From: Planctomycetaceae bacterium
GTDB lineage: Bacteria; Planctomycetota; Planctomycetia; Pirellulales; Pirellulaceae
NCBI GenBank assembly: GCA_016794985.1
Contig: JAEUIQ010000087.1
Span: 58,907-122,906, forward strand
Reading direction: 5' to 3'
DNA: 64,000 nt
Shown here: piece after piece, positions 43,797 to 53,054 of the stretch
How the letters are laid out: the number at the start of each line of letters is the position of its first letter
Numbering within the stretch: position 1 is the stretch's first letter
Translations under genes and position numbers: made by a program
Notes under the pieces: generated by a model
The model's input: only the letters and a program-made list of their open reading frames with translations
Database searches by the model: none
Told to the model about the DNA's origin: nothing

Positions 43797-44606
43797 CTAA
43801 GTCGTGACTTGGATGCCCTGCAAACGCTCTTGCAGATGCAGCAGTTGGGCATCGCATGTCATGTTGATTTCAAGCGGTGTTACCGTGATGTGGCCCTGAC
43901 GCAGCGCGAAAACATCGGTCGGGGGTTCGGGTTGTTCCGGCAAAAGATCGTGCGTCGCCCAGTAGTATCGCCGATTTTTCGGGCAGTGTCCCGAATTGAA
44001 TTCGATCCCGTTGCGACGACTTTCCATCGGCACCACGCTGACCGGGCAGGGCTGGTGCAAGGCGATTGTGGGGACGTTGATATTGTAAATCACGTGGGAT
44101 GGGGCCTGTCGTGACGCAACCGGTTTTTCCAAGTCGTCCAACCGACCTGCGAGGATTGATTGCATGACAGGCCAGAGAACGTTCATGGCCTGTTCGTAGG
44201 GAGCATCGTCTTGGTACTCCAGCGACAAAGCGAAACTCACGATACCGGAAACCGCGGCCTCGAAGGCGCCGCCTACCGTCCCCGAGTAATGAATGTTGAT
44301 TCCCGCATTCAGACCACCATTGATTCCACTAATCACCACGTCGGGTCGCCAAGGGCAGAGTTCATACAACGCCAACTTGACGCAGTCCACCGGTGTGCCA
44401 TCGACTGCATAGCCGCGAAATCTCAAACCATCGTAAGCCTTGGTTGCGAACAGTGGAGTCAAAAACGTAATCGAGCGACTGACGCCACTTTGTTCTCCAG
44501 ATGGGGCGGCGACAAAGACCTCGTGACCTAAGTCCAACAAGAAATACTCGACGGCGCGCAGACCCGCCGCGTTGACACCGTCATCATTCGTCAATAGAAA
44601 CTTCAT
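43797..44606 (-). CDS. surE: 5'/3'-nucleotidase SurE
   Basis: SurE dephosphorylates nucleoside 5'- and 3'-monophosphates using a divalent metal. The 269-residue protein starts with MKFLLTNDDGVNAAGLRAVE (metal ligands in NDDG). It continues with AAPSGEQSGVSRSITF, carrying the active-site Ser, and VVISGINGGLNAGINIHYSG with the metal-binding Asn. The ATG at 44606 has GGAAGAG upstream and matches the family start; eleven extra codons upstream are not conserved. It lies 48 bp before the C45-like gene and 76 bp after the spermidine-synthase-like gene on the same strand. Confidence 0.95.
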   Translation of the reverse strand: MKFLLTNDDGVNAAGLRAVEYFLLDLGHEVFVAAPSGEQSGVSRSITFLTPLFATKAYDGLRFRGYAVDGTPVDCVKLALYELCPWRPDVVISGINGGLNAGINIHYSGTVGGAFEAAVSGIVSFALSLEYQDDAPYEQAMNVLWPVMQSILAGRLDDLEKPVASRQAPSHVIYNINVPTIALHQPCPVSVVPMESRRNGIEFNSGHCPKNRRYYWATHDLLPEQPEPPTDVFALRQGHITVTPLEINMTCDAQLLHLQERLQGIQVTT

Positions 44607-44682
44607 TCGCTCTTCCAATAGCTCGGCCCCACACCGCACTATTGTGTCGCAAATGATCTCCTCTAGCTAGGGCTTTGGCCCT

Positions 44683-46908
44683 TTACTTGGGCAGTGCCCC
44701 TTTGAACAGCGAGGGAAAAATCTCTGACGTCGAGAACTGTTCTTTCTTCATTAAGGGCAACAGAGGCGAAAAGTCGTCGGTCCAACGAATCTCGGTCTCT
44801 TGTCGCGGAAACTTTCGGGTAGCCGATTGCACGACGGGATGCGCCAGGAACATCTCGTTCTTGGTCAAAATCACCCAAGTGGAACTATCCTGGAACCGCT
44901 GGTCGGGTTCGTCGCGATTCGGTGTGTACGAGAAATAAAGCGCGGGAATAGCCAGGTCGCTCGCTTGACGCTCCAGCAGGGGGGCTAAGTCGATAAAACG
45001 ATTCGAAACATGAATTGCCAAGAAGCCGTCTGGGCGAATTCTGTCCAAATAGACCTTCATCGCTTCGGTAGTCAATAAGTGCTTGGGAATGGAGTCACTG
45101 GAGAAAGCGTCTGCGACCAGAATATCGTACAACGGCTCTTTATTCTCCGTTTCACGTTCTAATTGAACCCGGGCATCACCCAATACGACGTCGTTCTTTG
45201 CTTTGGCCTTGCTCAGATAAGTAAAATGCGCCTGGGCCACCGCTACTACTTTCGGGTCGATCTCAAAGAAACGCACGGTGTCGGATTCGCGACCCCAAGT
45301 GACCATCGTGCCCGTTCCGAGACCAATCGTGGCGATCCGCAGCGTCGTTTCTGTCGGCGTGCCCGCTTCCGTTCCGGCCTCGCCCTCTTCGCCCAAATCG
45401 TTTTGCAAGAATCGCATCGCTAGTCCCAAGCCGCAACCAGGACTGTAATAACTGGTGGGACGGTGGCTCCACTCGGGATCGTTGACTTGAAAGCCGTGCA
45501 TCGTCTTGCCATGGCTAAGCGAGAATCGATCGGAGCGCCTTTCGACTTTCAATACTCCATATTCATTGCGATACTGCGCTACGACCGTGCTCGATGTGTT
45601 GTCCTTCAACATCTTGATGGCCGCAAATCCAACACCTCCGGCCGCACCCAGGCCAGCGACGATGCTCAGCCAAGCTCCGGCCAATTTCATCAAGTCGCGT
45701 TTTTTGCTGAGATATTCGCGGTAGCCGTCTACAAATACGAAGGGCAGTCCGAGGATTACGATCAAGATCAAGCTCAGGTGGAACTCATAATAATCCTTAA
45801 ATACATAAGGCGCAATCAACGCGACCAAAAGTCCGCCGGCTGCGCCACCGACGGAGATACACAAGTAGAATGCCGTCAAGCGCGAGGTGTCGGGCTTTAA
45901 TCGGGCCAACTCTCCATGGCAAATCATCGCCGCCGAAAAGAGAACACCATTGTATGCCAAGATTTGCCACACGAAGTTCGCGTGCAATCCTTGGTCGAAC
46001 ACAAAGCACGCAAACAGAGCGGATCCACACAGCAAGACAAAGAACACGGGTCGTATATACAGTTGCTCGTATTCAAAGCACACGATGAAGCTGATCAAAT
46101 AAAGTGCCAGCGGCACGATCCAGAGAAACGGGTGGGCGCCAACTTCTTGCGTCAAGAAACTGGTCGTGGCCAATAACTGGACCGAAGCCAACATCGGCAA
46201 TACCAACCATAACATGACCGCCCAACGACCGAAACGCAGAGTACCTGAATTAACGGCATCGGCACCACTCACGGGCTGGGCATCGCGCGCCGTATCGGAG
46301 GCGTCTGTTCCTTTGGCCACCGAATCGCCAAGGCGTTGAAAGCGGTAGCCACAAGCCGCCACCAACAACACATACAAGACCATCCCACCGGACCAATACC
46401 ACGACTGCTCATCCAGAGTTAAGTAACTTTCAATGACCAGAGGAAAACCCAACAACGCCAACAATGAACCAAAATTCGAAAGTGCAAACAAACGGTAGGG
46501 GGAGTGTTGCGGGTGAGACAAGCTTTGCCACCTCTGAATCAGAGGTCCTGTGGTCGCCAAAACGACATAAGGAATGCCAATCGTACCCGCCAGTAACCCC
46601 AACACCCGCCAATTGGGATACAACCCGTCTTCTGGTTTCCATTCCAATCCTGGACGAATTGGTAAAAACAACACGGCCAATGCCAACACGATCAAGTGCA
46701 ATAGCCACTGTCGGGTCGGTGACAATCGCTGTGTCAGTTGATGCGAGTAAGCATAACCCAGCACCAAGCCCGACTGAAAAAACAACATGCAAGTCGTCCA
46801 AACCAACGACGATCCTCCAAACCATGGCAGGATGAACTGGGCCATCATGGGTTGAACCAAGAACAATAAAAACGCGCCCAAGAAAATGCTAAAGCAATAA
46901 AGAAGCAA
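44683..46908 (-). CDS. Membrane-fused spermidine-synthase-like protein
   Basis: This 741-residue protein is of the fused MFS/spermidine-synthase type. Residues 1-430 hold about ten membrane helices, beginning with YCFSIFLGAFLLFLVQPMMA, a typical start for this group. A Rossmann domain follows: IATIGLGTGTMVTWG near residue 525, FFEIDPKVVAVAQAHF, and DILVADAFSSDSIPKHLLT near residue 600, where the Asp of the aminopropyl-transfer site is expected. These proteins are widespread but their product is not settled; polyamine synthesis should not be assumed. It lies 37 bp downstream of the HTTM gene. Confidence 0.85.
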   Translation of the reverse strand: MLLYCFSIFLGAFLLFLVQPMMAQFILPWFGGSSLVWTTCMLFFQSGLVLGYAYSHQLTQRLSPTRQWLLHLIVLALAVLFLPIRPGLEWKPEDGLYPNWRVLGLLAGTIGIPYVVLATTGPLIQRWQSLSHPQHSPYRLFALSNFGSLLALLGFPLVIESYLTLDEQSWYWSGGMVLYVLLVAACGYRFQRLGDSVAKGTDASDTARDAQPVSGADAVNSGTLRFGRWAVMLWLVLPMLASVQLLATTSFLTQEVGAHPFLWIVPLALYLISFIVCFEYEQLYIRPVFFVLLCGSALFACFVFDQGLHANFVWQILAYNGVLFSAAMICHGELARLKPDTSRLTAFYLCISVGGAAGGLLVALIAPYVFKDYYEFHLSLILIVILGLPFVFVDGYREYLSKKRDLMKLAGAWLSIVAGLGAAGGVGFAAIKMLKDNTSSTVVAQYRNEYGVLKVERRSDRFSLSHGKTMHGFQVNDPEWSHRPTSYYSPGCGLGLAMRFLQNDLGEEGEAGTEAGTPTETTLRIATIGLGTGTMVTWGRESDTVRFFEIDPKVVAVAQAHFTYLSKAKAKNDVVLGDARVQLERETENKEPLYDILVADAFSSDSIPKHLLTTEAMKVYLDRIRPDGFLAIHVSNRFIDLAPLLERQASDLAIPALYFSYTPNRDEPDQRFQDSSTWVILTKNEMFLAHPVVQSATRKFPRQETEIRWTDDFSPLLPLMKKEQFSTSEIFPSLFKGALPK

Positions 46909-46945
46909 GGGTAATAACTCCTAATCAGAAGCTCATCAATGACGA

Positions 46946-48616
46946 TCACAGGCCGGGAAGAAGATCAGGGTTCACCTGAAGCAGCTTTTCCAGATCTTGA
47001 ATACTTTCGAGTGGTTTACGCCAATCATACCAAGTCTGAATCATAGGTGGTTCGCCTTGGTACTGAGGTCCGGTTTGATTGGCAAAGCAAGTAACTTTCA
47101 AAGCGACCACTTGTTTCCCCTCTCGGTGGGTCGCATTCCACTGCATCAGTTTGTATTCGGCGACCCTTTGTTGCAAGTCCGCCAAGCCGTACCCGAGCAT
47201 GTTGTCATGCAACTTTCGCCAGTGATGGCCGGAAATCGCAGCCAAACCTGAAGCCGGGCGGTCGTAACTGACGGGTTCCAATCGCAGCAAGTCCATTCGC
47301 ACGCCATCTTCCAATGTCCCGTCGTAAACGAACCATGGACTGTGCCACGGCGGCACACCAAACATCTGAAAATGCTGACCCGTGCCAGTCACGGCACCGA
47401 CCCAACGAAGTCCGGCGGGCATCGCTAGTGAAAACAGCTCGCGAGGCGATTTGTATTGAACGAATTGTTCCTTGGTCAGGTTCAGTCGCTGGCGAAGATC
47501 CCCGTCGTAACCCACCGGAATATTTGCCGTGTTCCACAGGACAATATAGAAAACCATGATCCCCGCGCAGGATTGTCCCAAGAGTCGCAAGCCGCCACTC
47601 CAGTCTCGGCCCATAGCCTGGGCTGTCATGGTAGGAGTGCCGCGATCGATTTCACTTGATTCGAGCCAAGCCGCATATTCACTCTGGCGATCGAAACGGT
47701 TGAAAAACGCGGCCGGGAACAGGGGTAGCCAGCCCACCATCGAGATATAGGGAAACAAACCGATCTCCATCGTCGCGGCAATCGATAAATGCAGCGCGTA
47801 ATAGACCGCGACATTTGCGACGCGCCACCATGTATTGCGCCACGGGAGCAACAACCCGACGATCAATACGATCTCGGCAAACAGCGTGGCCCAAGTGATC
47901 AGTTTCAACAACAGTGGATATTGCAGGAATATACTCGACCATGGTCGGGCATACAAATCCAAACGGAAGACATACTCCATGGCGTCGCCTTCCCACCAAT
48001 GCACGTTCCACTTGGCGATTCCAGCGAAAAAATACATGCAAAACAATTGGACGATCAGCCCCGCTGTTCCAGCGGTCAAGACCCTTTGCGGCGATGACGG
48101 CTCGTCAGAAGTTGCGCCCGACCGTTGCTGAAAGTTCCAAGCATCGACGGACCACCACGCACCCAGCGGCGCGAACATCGAGAAAAACAAGAGACCGCGA
48201 AGTAAGGTGTCGCCGCTGCTGAGAATCACGGGACAGCGCATATGGAGCGACACAACCAACACCCAGCACACGCACGTCATCCACCATGTGCGCCACCCAA
48301 CGATTAGCCCGAACGCCGCCAAGCTTAATACCACCATCAGCAATTGCTGCCACCACAAATCGCCCGATAAGAAGTTCAGCGACCAGACATACTGGGCAAC
48401 AGGGCCATAATCGAGCTCTAACAATCGACTTGCCGTACCGCGGTCCACCGGTCCAGTATCGGTCAAGAAGGCTTCCAGGTAGGGCCAGCGCAGCCCCACA
48501 TCCAACAAAATGACCAACCCCAGGCCCACACGGAACACCGCCAGGGCACGTGGGTCGCAGCCGAAAACTTGCAACAGAACTCGCCGCCACCACCGCGGAG
48601 GCTTGTTTTCGTACAT
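46946..48616 (-). CDS. HTTM domain membrane protein
   Basis: This 556-residue protein has an N-terminal HTTM domain, the membrane part related to vitamin K-dependent gamma-carboxylases: DPRALAVFRVGLGLVILLDV, then LEAFLTDTGPVDRG, then SLHMRCPVILSSGDTLLRGL. There are about eight or nine membrane segments up to residue 380. A soluble C-terminal part follows (HFQMFGVPPWHSPWFVYDG), with an RLEPVSYDRP segment. Carboxylation activity has not been shown for most bacterial members. ATG 48616 is chosen over GTG 48625. It is the first gene of the minus-strand operon continuing into the spermidine-synthase-like gene, surE and the C45-like gene. Confidence 0.85.
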   Translation of the reverse strand: MYENKPPRWWRRVLLQVFGCDPRALAVFRVGLGLVILLDVGLRWPYLEAFLTDTGPVDRGTASRLLELDYGPVAQYVWSLNFLSGDLWWQQLLMVVLSLAAFGLIVGWRTWWMTCVCWVLVVSLHMRCPVILSSGDTLLRGLLFFSMFAPLGAWWSVDAWNFQQRSGATSDEPSSPQRVLTAGTAGLIVQLFCMYFFAGIAKWNVHWWEGDAMEYVFRLDLYARPWSSIFLQYPLLLKLITWATLFAEIVLIVGLLLPWRNTWWRVANVAVYYALHLSIAATMEIGLFPYISMVGWLPLFPAAFFNRFDRQSEYAAWLESSEIDRGTPTMTAQAMGRDWSGGLRLLGQSCAGIMVFYIVLWNTANIPVGYDGDLRQRLNLTKEQFVQYKSPRELFSLAMPAGLRWVGAVTGTGQHFQMFGVPPWHSPWFVYDGTLEDGVRMDLLRLEPVSYDRPASGLAAISGHHWRKLHDNMLGYGLADLQQRVAEYKLMQWNATHREGKQVVALKVTCFANQTGPQYQGEPPMIQTWYDWRKPLESIQDLEKLLQVNPDLLPGL

Positions 48617-48802
48617 CGAAGTCACTCAAAGAGCCAGCAGAGTCGCCCCGCGACGATTGGCACACGCCAAGCTATCATCGGCAAATTCCCAGTGAAAGTC
48701 CCTCGGATCGACGGTTTCTAAACAGAATGTCACGGCTGCCGAGATCCACCCAGCCCTTGTAAAAGTTACTGTCGTTTCGATCGGTAGCGGGCCTGGTCGC
48801 AG

Positions 48803-48928
48803 CCGTTCCCATGGTCCGATGTTCGCATGTCACACTGTTTCAGAGCGTTCCCACGATCCGATGTTCCCGATTCAATTGGTTGTGGACCGTTCCGGCAGTC
48901 CAATTCCCTTTCCAATCGTTATCCCCCT
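48803..48928. repeat. Three degenerate 42-bp tandem units
   Basis: The core GTTCCCATGGTCCGATGTT recurs as GTTCCCACGATCCGATGTT and GTTCCGGCAGTCCAATTCC at 48805, 48847 and 48889, exactly 42 bp apart each time. The sequence between the cores is poorly conserved. Related cores occur in the spacer before the aldo/keto reductase gene. Confidence 0.55.
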
Positions 48929-48989
48929 CCCCAACGCTAGGCAGCATCTCTTTCCGAAGAGCAGAGTCCCGCTTGGGCCGAAACAGCCC

Positions 48990-49016
48990 TAGCCGGTATG
49001 CGCAAGCCACCGGTTA
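48990..49016. repeat. REP-like hairpin
   Basis: TAGCCGGT pairs with ACCGGTTA (8 bp with one G-T) around ATGCGCAAGCC. There is no T-run and it is not next to a gene end, so a dispersed palindromic element is more likely than a terminator. Confidence 0.5.
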
Positions 49017-49172
49017 AATTGACCTCTCCTCCCTGCCTGAAAGGCCGACGTATGTGCCGGGCCCACGGATTCGAAAGTGCTTAACAGCGTTGCCCCCGCA
49101 ACCCGTTTCGTGGCTTTTACCGACGTGACGGTCGTTGTCGTACGCACAACATTCGAAAAGCGATTTCGTTGC

Positions 49173-49201
49173 TTGACAGCCGAAGGGGTCAGGTCTATTA
49201 T
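49173..49201 (+). promoter_or_regulatory. Near-consensus sigma-70 promoter of the DUF1559 gene
   Basis: TTGACA (49173-49178), a 17-bp spacer and TATTAT (49196-49201) form the best promoter seen in the window. Transcription should start near 49208, inside the palindrome that follows, leaving a leader of about 77 bases before the ATG at 49285. Confidence 0.75.
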
Positions 49202-49204
49202 GGT

Positions 49205-49230
49205 CAAAGTGTAGCCAATGCTACACTTTG
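49205..49230. promoter_or_regulatory. Perfect 11-bp inverted repeat at the transcription start
   Basis: CAAAGTGTAGC and GCTACACTTTG are perfect complements separated by CAAT. The element begins 4 bp after the -10 box. As DNA it has the size and place of a repressor operator; as RNA it would be a 5' stem-loop that could protect the mRNA. No T-run follows, so it is not a standard terminator. Confidence 0.6.
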
Positions 49231-49284
49231 AAAGTCGCTGGATTGAAATTGGTTCACGTGAGACTTCATTTCTAGGAAATAAAG

Positions 49285-50283
49285 ATGTCCAACCTGATTC
49301 GTCCTCGTGGTTTGAGTTCCGTTCCGCGTATGGGTTTCACCCTGGTCGAGTTGCTGGTCGTGATCGCGATCATCGGAGTATTGATGGGCCTGTTACTGCC
49401 GGCGGTCCAGCAGGCTCGCGCGGCGGCCTACCGCATGTCCAGCGCGAACCAATTGAAGCAGATTGGGCTCGCGTTGGCCAACTACGAATCGGCGCGAGGC
49501 CGTTTTCCGGCAGGCTATACATCGGATCCCGTGCGTTTTACTCCTCATGCGGCGACGCTGGATGCGGGACCGGGTTGGGCTTGGGGAACCATGATCTTGC
49601 CATATTTGGAGCAGGGTGGGCTTTACGACCAACTCAATTTGGCTCTGCCGTGTTGGGCGCCGGAGAATGCGGCAGCGGTTCGCATTCGTGTTTCTTCATT
49701 TATCAGCGCGGGCGCGGATGGTGATTTGGAGGCGATTCAAGTTGCGAATTCAAGTGGCACAGTGCTAGGGGTCTTTGGCCGCTCGCATTTCCTTGCGAAC
49801 GTGGGACAAGACGAGCCCTGGGGGTATTCGCCGCCGGTGGCCGATTGGAAGTCCATTTCCACCAGCCGCTTTCTTGGTCCGTTTTATCGAAATTCCAAAA
49901 CGCGAGTCGCAGAGGTCCGCGATGGATTGAGTAATACTGTTTTCGTGGGAGAGCACACTTCGATCTCGAACAAGACTTGGGTTGGTGTCATCCCGGGAAC
50001 CGAATCGTGCCCTGTCGACACCAATCGTTTCCCGCTGACCGAATGCGATGAAGCCGCCACGTTCGTTTTGGCGCACTCCGGACCGGCAGCTACCGAGCCG
50101 GGCGTTGTCCATCCACCTGGTTATCCGACGGCCCATGTATGCCAGTTTTTTTCACCATGGCAGGGCGCGAATATTTTGTTTGGAGATGGCAGCACGCGAT
50201 TTGTCGCTAACGATGTGAATCCCGATGTTTGGGCTGCCGTGAGCAGCATGGCCGGTGGCGAGACATTGAATATTGAGTTCTAG
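49285..50283 (+). CDS. DUF1559 prepilin-like protein
   Basis: This 332-residue protein has a type IV prepilin N-terminus: basic leader ending RMG, then FTLVELLVVIAIIGVLMGLL with Glu at +5, then PAVQQARAAAYRMSSANQLK, the hallmark of planctomycete DUF1559 proteins. The C-terminal part has NILFGDGSTRFVANDVNPDV, the conserved H/G-D-G end motif of the family. Planctomycete genomes encode many copies; they are thought to be pilus- or pseudopilus-like surface proteins, but function is not established. It is driven by the promoter at 49173-49201 and followed 40 bp later by a small membrane protein gene. Confidence 0.92.
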   Translation: MSNLIRPRGLSSVPRMGFTLVELLVVIAIIGVLMGLLLPAVQQARAAAYRMSSANQLKQIGLALANYESARGRFPAGYTSDPVRFTPHAATLDAGPGWAWGTMILPYLEQGGLYDQLNLALPCWAPENAAAVRIRVSSFISAGADGDLEAIQVANSSGTVLGVFGRSHFLANVGQDEPWGYSPPVADWKSISTSRFLGPFYRNSKTRVAEVRDGLSNTVFVGEHTSISNKTWVGVIPGTESCPVDTNRFPLTECDEAATFVLAHSGPAATEPGVVHPPGYPTAHVCQFFSPWQGANILFGDGSTRFVANDVNPDVWAAVSSMAGGETLNIEF

Positions 50284-50323
50284 AATATTGCATTCTACGC
50301 GAAGAAAGAACCGTTCTTGAGCC

Positions 50324-50638
50324 ATGAATCAAAACAACGCATTTAGACTTGGGTTGCTGTTCGTCGTTGTGATCGCTTTGGTTTGGGTGTGGATGCCGCG
50401 CACGAAGTATCCCAAGGTCACGTCCCACGAAAGCGACCGCATTCTTCGTATGTTAAGTACCGCTTGCGGGAGCAGTAGCTCTGAGCGATTGCAGGTCGTG
50501 AAAGAGGAGTTGGCGAAACTGCAACTGCCTCCCGAAGAATTGAAGGCTTTTCAAGAAATCATCTCGATGGCCGATGAAGGTCGTTGGAAGCAAGCTCAAA
50601 AGGCCAGCTTGGCGATGGCGTCCGATCAAGTTAATTGA
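50324..50638 (+). CDS. Small membrane-anchored protein next to DUF1559
   Basis: This 104-residue protein has one N-terminal membrane helix (LGLLFVVVIALVWVWMP). A helical, charged periplasmic or cytoplasmic part follows (SERLQVVKEELAKLQLPPEE) and the C-terminus is Ala-rich (KASLAMASDQVN). Small genes directly after DUF1559 genes are common in planctomycetes and often encode exported partners. This one follows after 40 bp on the same strand and probably shares the transcript. I do not recognise the family. Confidence 0.6.
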   Translation: MNQNNAFRLGLLFVVVIALVWVWMPRTKYPKVTSHESDRILRMLSTACGSSSSERLQVVKEELAKLQLPPEELKAFQEIISMADEGRWKQAQKASLAMASDQVN

Positions 50639-50679
50639 AGTACTTGAGTTGTAATTCGGTCGATGATGAACGGATCGAG

Positions 50680-51579
50680 CTACAGAAAAGGATCGCGAAT
50701 CTCGACGGGTGCGCCATTGTTGCTAGGCACTTGAACTTCGTTGGCTTTCTTGATCATAAAAACGACAGCCGTGATCGCGACACCGGACAGTACCAAAACA
50801 AAAATCAAGATTGCCAGAAACAAAAAAGTTGAATTGTGACGGCGGTTTTTGTGTTCAAGCGGAGCATGTGTCTCTGCGAAAACACCGGGCGTTCCACCAC
50901 GCGACGTGGCCGATGGTGCCGATGGATTTGACGACATGGGATGCGGGCCGGATCTTTGGATCGGTTGGGCCGCTGGGATTTGGTTCGGCAATGTTGGTTG
51001 AACGCCATTGGTTCGCGGTTCAAACCAATGTGGAAACACGTCATTTGCTTGGCGCCAGTGGGCCCATCCCTCGCGCCACACATAACAATCACGTGAGACT
51101 CGCCCTTCTTGTAACCAAGTTCGCATGACGCTGCCGACCGCGGGACCATATTGGCCTCCGGCTCGATTCCGCACGTACCATACGGCTTCGGGGGCATCGG
51201 CGATCCAATCGAAGTAAGGCTTGGGGGAAGGCGCTAATTCGACTTGGGGTCGATCCAACAGGAACGAATTCGGATCCAAGTCTTCGAACGCCGTGGAGGT
51301 TGGATTCGTCGTGGATCGGCCAGTCGCGACCGTTGGGAGTCTGCCCGCATTCGCTGCCCCCCCACCCGAATTGGAGGCCCGTCGGCCTTGGGGCTCGGAA
51401 AGGATGTTGGTTGCCGCAGCGACTTCCGCAATGGGAGCAACCGGGATCGAATCGTGACCATCGCCGACAGGAATTTCCACGCGACCTTTGCAATGCGGAC
51501 ACAGCCCGCGCCTGCCCGCCAAGTTTGCCTTGACGTTGAGCCCCTTTCCGCAATGTGGACAATTGAATTTGATGCCCAT
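50680..51579 (-). CDS. Zinc-ribbon/GYF_2 membrane protein
   Basis: This is a 299-residue protein. Residues 1-40 form a zinc ribbon (FNCPHCGK ... GLCPHCKGRVEIP). An Ala/Ser/Thr-rich linker follows. Residues about 125-185 form a GYF_2 domain (WYVRNRAGGQYGPAVGSVMR, then GRVSRDCYVWREGWAHWRQA), a proline-peptide-binding fold common in membrane proteins of this phylum. A single membrane helix (TFLFLAILIFVLVLSGVAIT) near residue 255 places the C-terminus, 35 residues long, outside. The ATG at 51579 gives the ribbon at the terminus; an open frame of 52 codons upstream looks non-coding. Partner unknown. Confidence 0.82.
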   Translation of the reverse strand: MGIKFNCPHCGKGLNVKANLAGRRGLCPHCKGRVEIPVGDGHDSIPVAPIAEVAAATNILSEPQGRRASNSGGGAANAGRLPTVATGRSTTNPTSTAFEDLDPNSFLLDRPQVELAPSPKPYFDWIADAPEAVWYVRNRAGGQYGPAVGSVMRTWLQEGRVSRDCYVWREGWAHWRQANDVFPHWFEPRTNGVQPTLPNQIPAAQPIQRSGPHPMSSNPSAPSATSRGGTPGVFAETHAPLEHKNRRHNSTFLFLAILIFVLVLSGVAITAVVFMIKKANEVQVPSNNGAPVEIRDPFL

Positions 51580-51978
51580 GGAGTTACTCGAAAGACCGTG
51601 GCTAGAAACCTCCCTTATTCTTGATTCCCAGCTCAGCTCCGTCCAGTCGCCAAGGGGGTTCATCCGATCAAAAACATGGAACCGCCCGGCACCGTCCGTT
51701 CCACGAGGCCCTGTCGAATCGTCAAATTCCGGCATTCCACGACAAATAAGTCAGTACCAGCACTTGAGTCCACCGTGTCGTGGCCGGTTCCCGAGGTCCA
51801 ATAATCTGTTTAGATTGCCGTGGGCCGTTTCCGCGGTTCAGCTCTCCCGTGCTTGAGAACCTCGATGTCGTTCACCACGATCACCACCAACCCTTGCATG
51901 ATCGCCGACTCTCATCACACAATACTGCCGCCTTCGTGCCCCAACCTCCTCCGACGATTGTCCAGGGTGAAAAGCAAC
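51580..51978. other. Divergent spacer with dispersed repeat cores
   Basis: These 399 bp lie between the GYF_2 gene (minus) and the aldo/keto reductase gene (plus). No gene is seen. GTTCCCGAGGTCCAATAATC (from 51787) and GTTTCCGCGGTTCAGC (from 51827), about 40 bp apart, resemble the 42-bp repeat cores at 48803-48928. Confidence 0.45.
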
Positions 51979-52938
51979 ATGACACAACTTCGACTTGCCA
52001 ATGGCGATCAACTTCCGGCTTTGGGTTTAGGCACTTGGAAAGCGGAGCCCGGGGTCGTCGGCCAAGCTGTTCAAGCCGCGGTTCGGCTGGGGTATCGTCA
52101 CATCGACTGTGCCAAAATTTATGGCAATGAGGCGGAAATTGGTGCGGCGTTGGCGACAATGTTTGCCAACGGAGAAATCCGCCGCGAAGAGCTATGGATC
52201 ACATCGAAACTATGGAACGACGCCCATCGGCCGGAGCATGTCTTGCCGACGCTGCAGAAAACGTTGGCTGATCTGCAGCTCGATTACTTGGACTTGTACC
52301 TCATTCACTGGCCGGTCGCGTTTCGGCATGGGGTGTTGTACCCCGAGCAAGCCTCGGACACCGTCCCGCTGTCCGAGTTGCCGCTCGTCGAGACTTGGAG
52401 CGCGATGCAGGGGGTGCAAACACGAGGCTTAACCAAACATATCGGGGTTGCCAATTTCACTCGGCATAAGTTGCGAAGGCTGATCGAGCAGGGTGGTCAA
52501 GTCCCAGAAGTCAACCAACTGGAACTGCATCCCTATTTGCAACAGTGGCCGATGCTCGAGTTTTGTCAGCAGAATCGCATCTTGTTGACTGGTTATGCTC
52601 CGCTGGGATCTGCGGGAAGACCCGAGCACTTGAAGCCCGCCGACGAACCGGTGTTACTGCAAGACCCAGTGATTGTGTCCATTGCAGCACGGCTCGGCGT
52701 GACCCCGGCGCAGGTGTTGATCCAGTGGGGGATCTCGCGGGGCGTGTCTGTGATTCCCAAATCGGTGCGACCGGAACGGTTGGCTGAAAACTTCGCAGCA
52801 ACGCAGGTTCAATTGAGCGAAGAGGACACGCTGCAGATCAAGAGTTTGGAACGACATCGTCGCTACTTTACGGGCCAGTTTTGGACTTTCCCGGAACACC
52901 ATTACACGCCAGAAACACTGTGGGACGGCGAGAATTGA
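51979..52938 (+). CDS. Aldo/keto reductase
   Basis: This 319-residue protein is an NAD(P)H-dependent oxidoreductase with the AKR barrel. It shows ALGLGTWKAEPGVVGQAVQA, then GYRHIDCAKIYGNEAEIG with catalytic Asp and Tyr, the Lys in WITSKLWN and the His in YLIHWP. NADP-binding residues in GVSVIPKSVRPERLAENF complete the set. Motif spacing suits the AKR1/AKR5-like group that reduces aldehydes; the substrate is not evident. I use ATG 51979 because homology begins there (MTQLRLANGDQLPALGLG); an open frame 53 codons upstream is unlikely to be used. A DUF3050 gene follows on the same strand. Confidence 0.92.
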   Translation: MTQLRLANGDQLPALGLGTWKAEPGVVGQAVQAAVRLGYRHIDCAKIYGNEAEIGAALATMFANGEIRREELWITSKLWNDAHRPEHVLPTLQKTLADLQLDYLDLYLIHWPVAFRHGVLYPEQASDTVPLSELPLVETWSAMQGVQTRGLTKHIGVANFTRHKLRRLIEQGGQVPEVNQLELHPYLQQWPMLEFCQQNRILLTGYAPLGSAGRPEHLKPADEPVLLQDPVIVSIAARLGVTPAQVLIQWGISRGVSVIPKSVRPERLAENFAATQVQLSEEDTLQIKSLERHRRYFTGQFWTFPEHHYTPETLWDGEN

Positions 52939-53054
52939 TTCCAGCCATTTCGATGCGGCCATCCTAGCAGCGGCGATCAACCAGATTAAAAATGTGGCAC
53001 CTCTTTCTTACCCGAATGAGGAACAGGGTGTTGGTTAATGATAAAGGACCCCAG

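Larger units (their letters stand above)
48617..49284. other. Intergenic region with repeats, promoter and palindrome
   Basis: These 668 bp separate the HTTM gene (minus) from the DUF1559 gene (plus). They contain three degenerate 42-bp units (48803-48928), a REP-like hairpin (48990-49016), a near-consensus promoter (49173-49201) and a perfect inverted repeat (49205-49230), each listed separately. No gene is seen. Confidence 0.7.

Noticed and set aside
44683..48616. Polyamine biosynthesis operon
   Set aside because: The spermidine-synthase-like protein has a large membrane part and lacks neighbours such as an arginine or ornithine decarboxylase, so polyamine synthesis is not supported.
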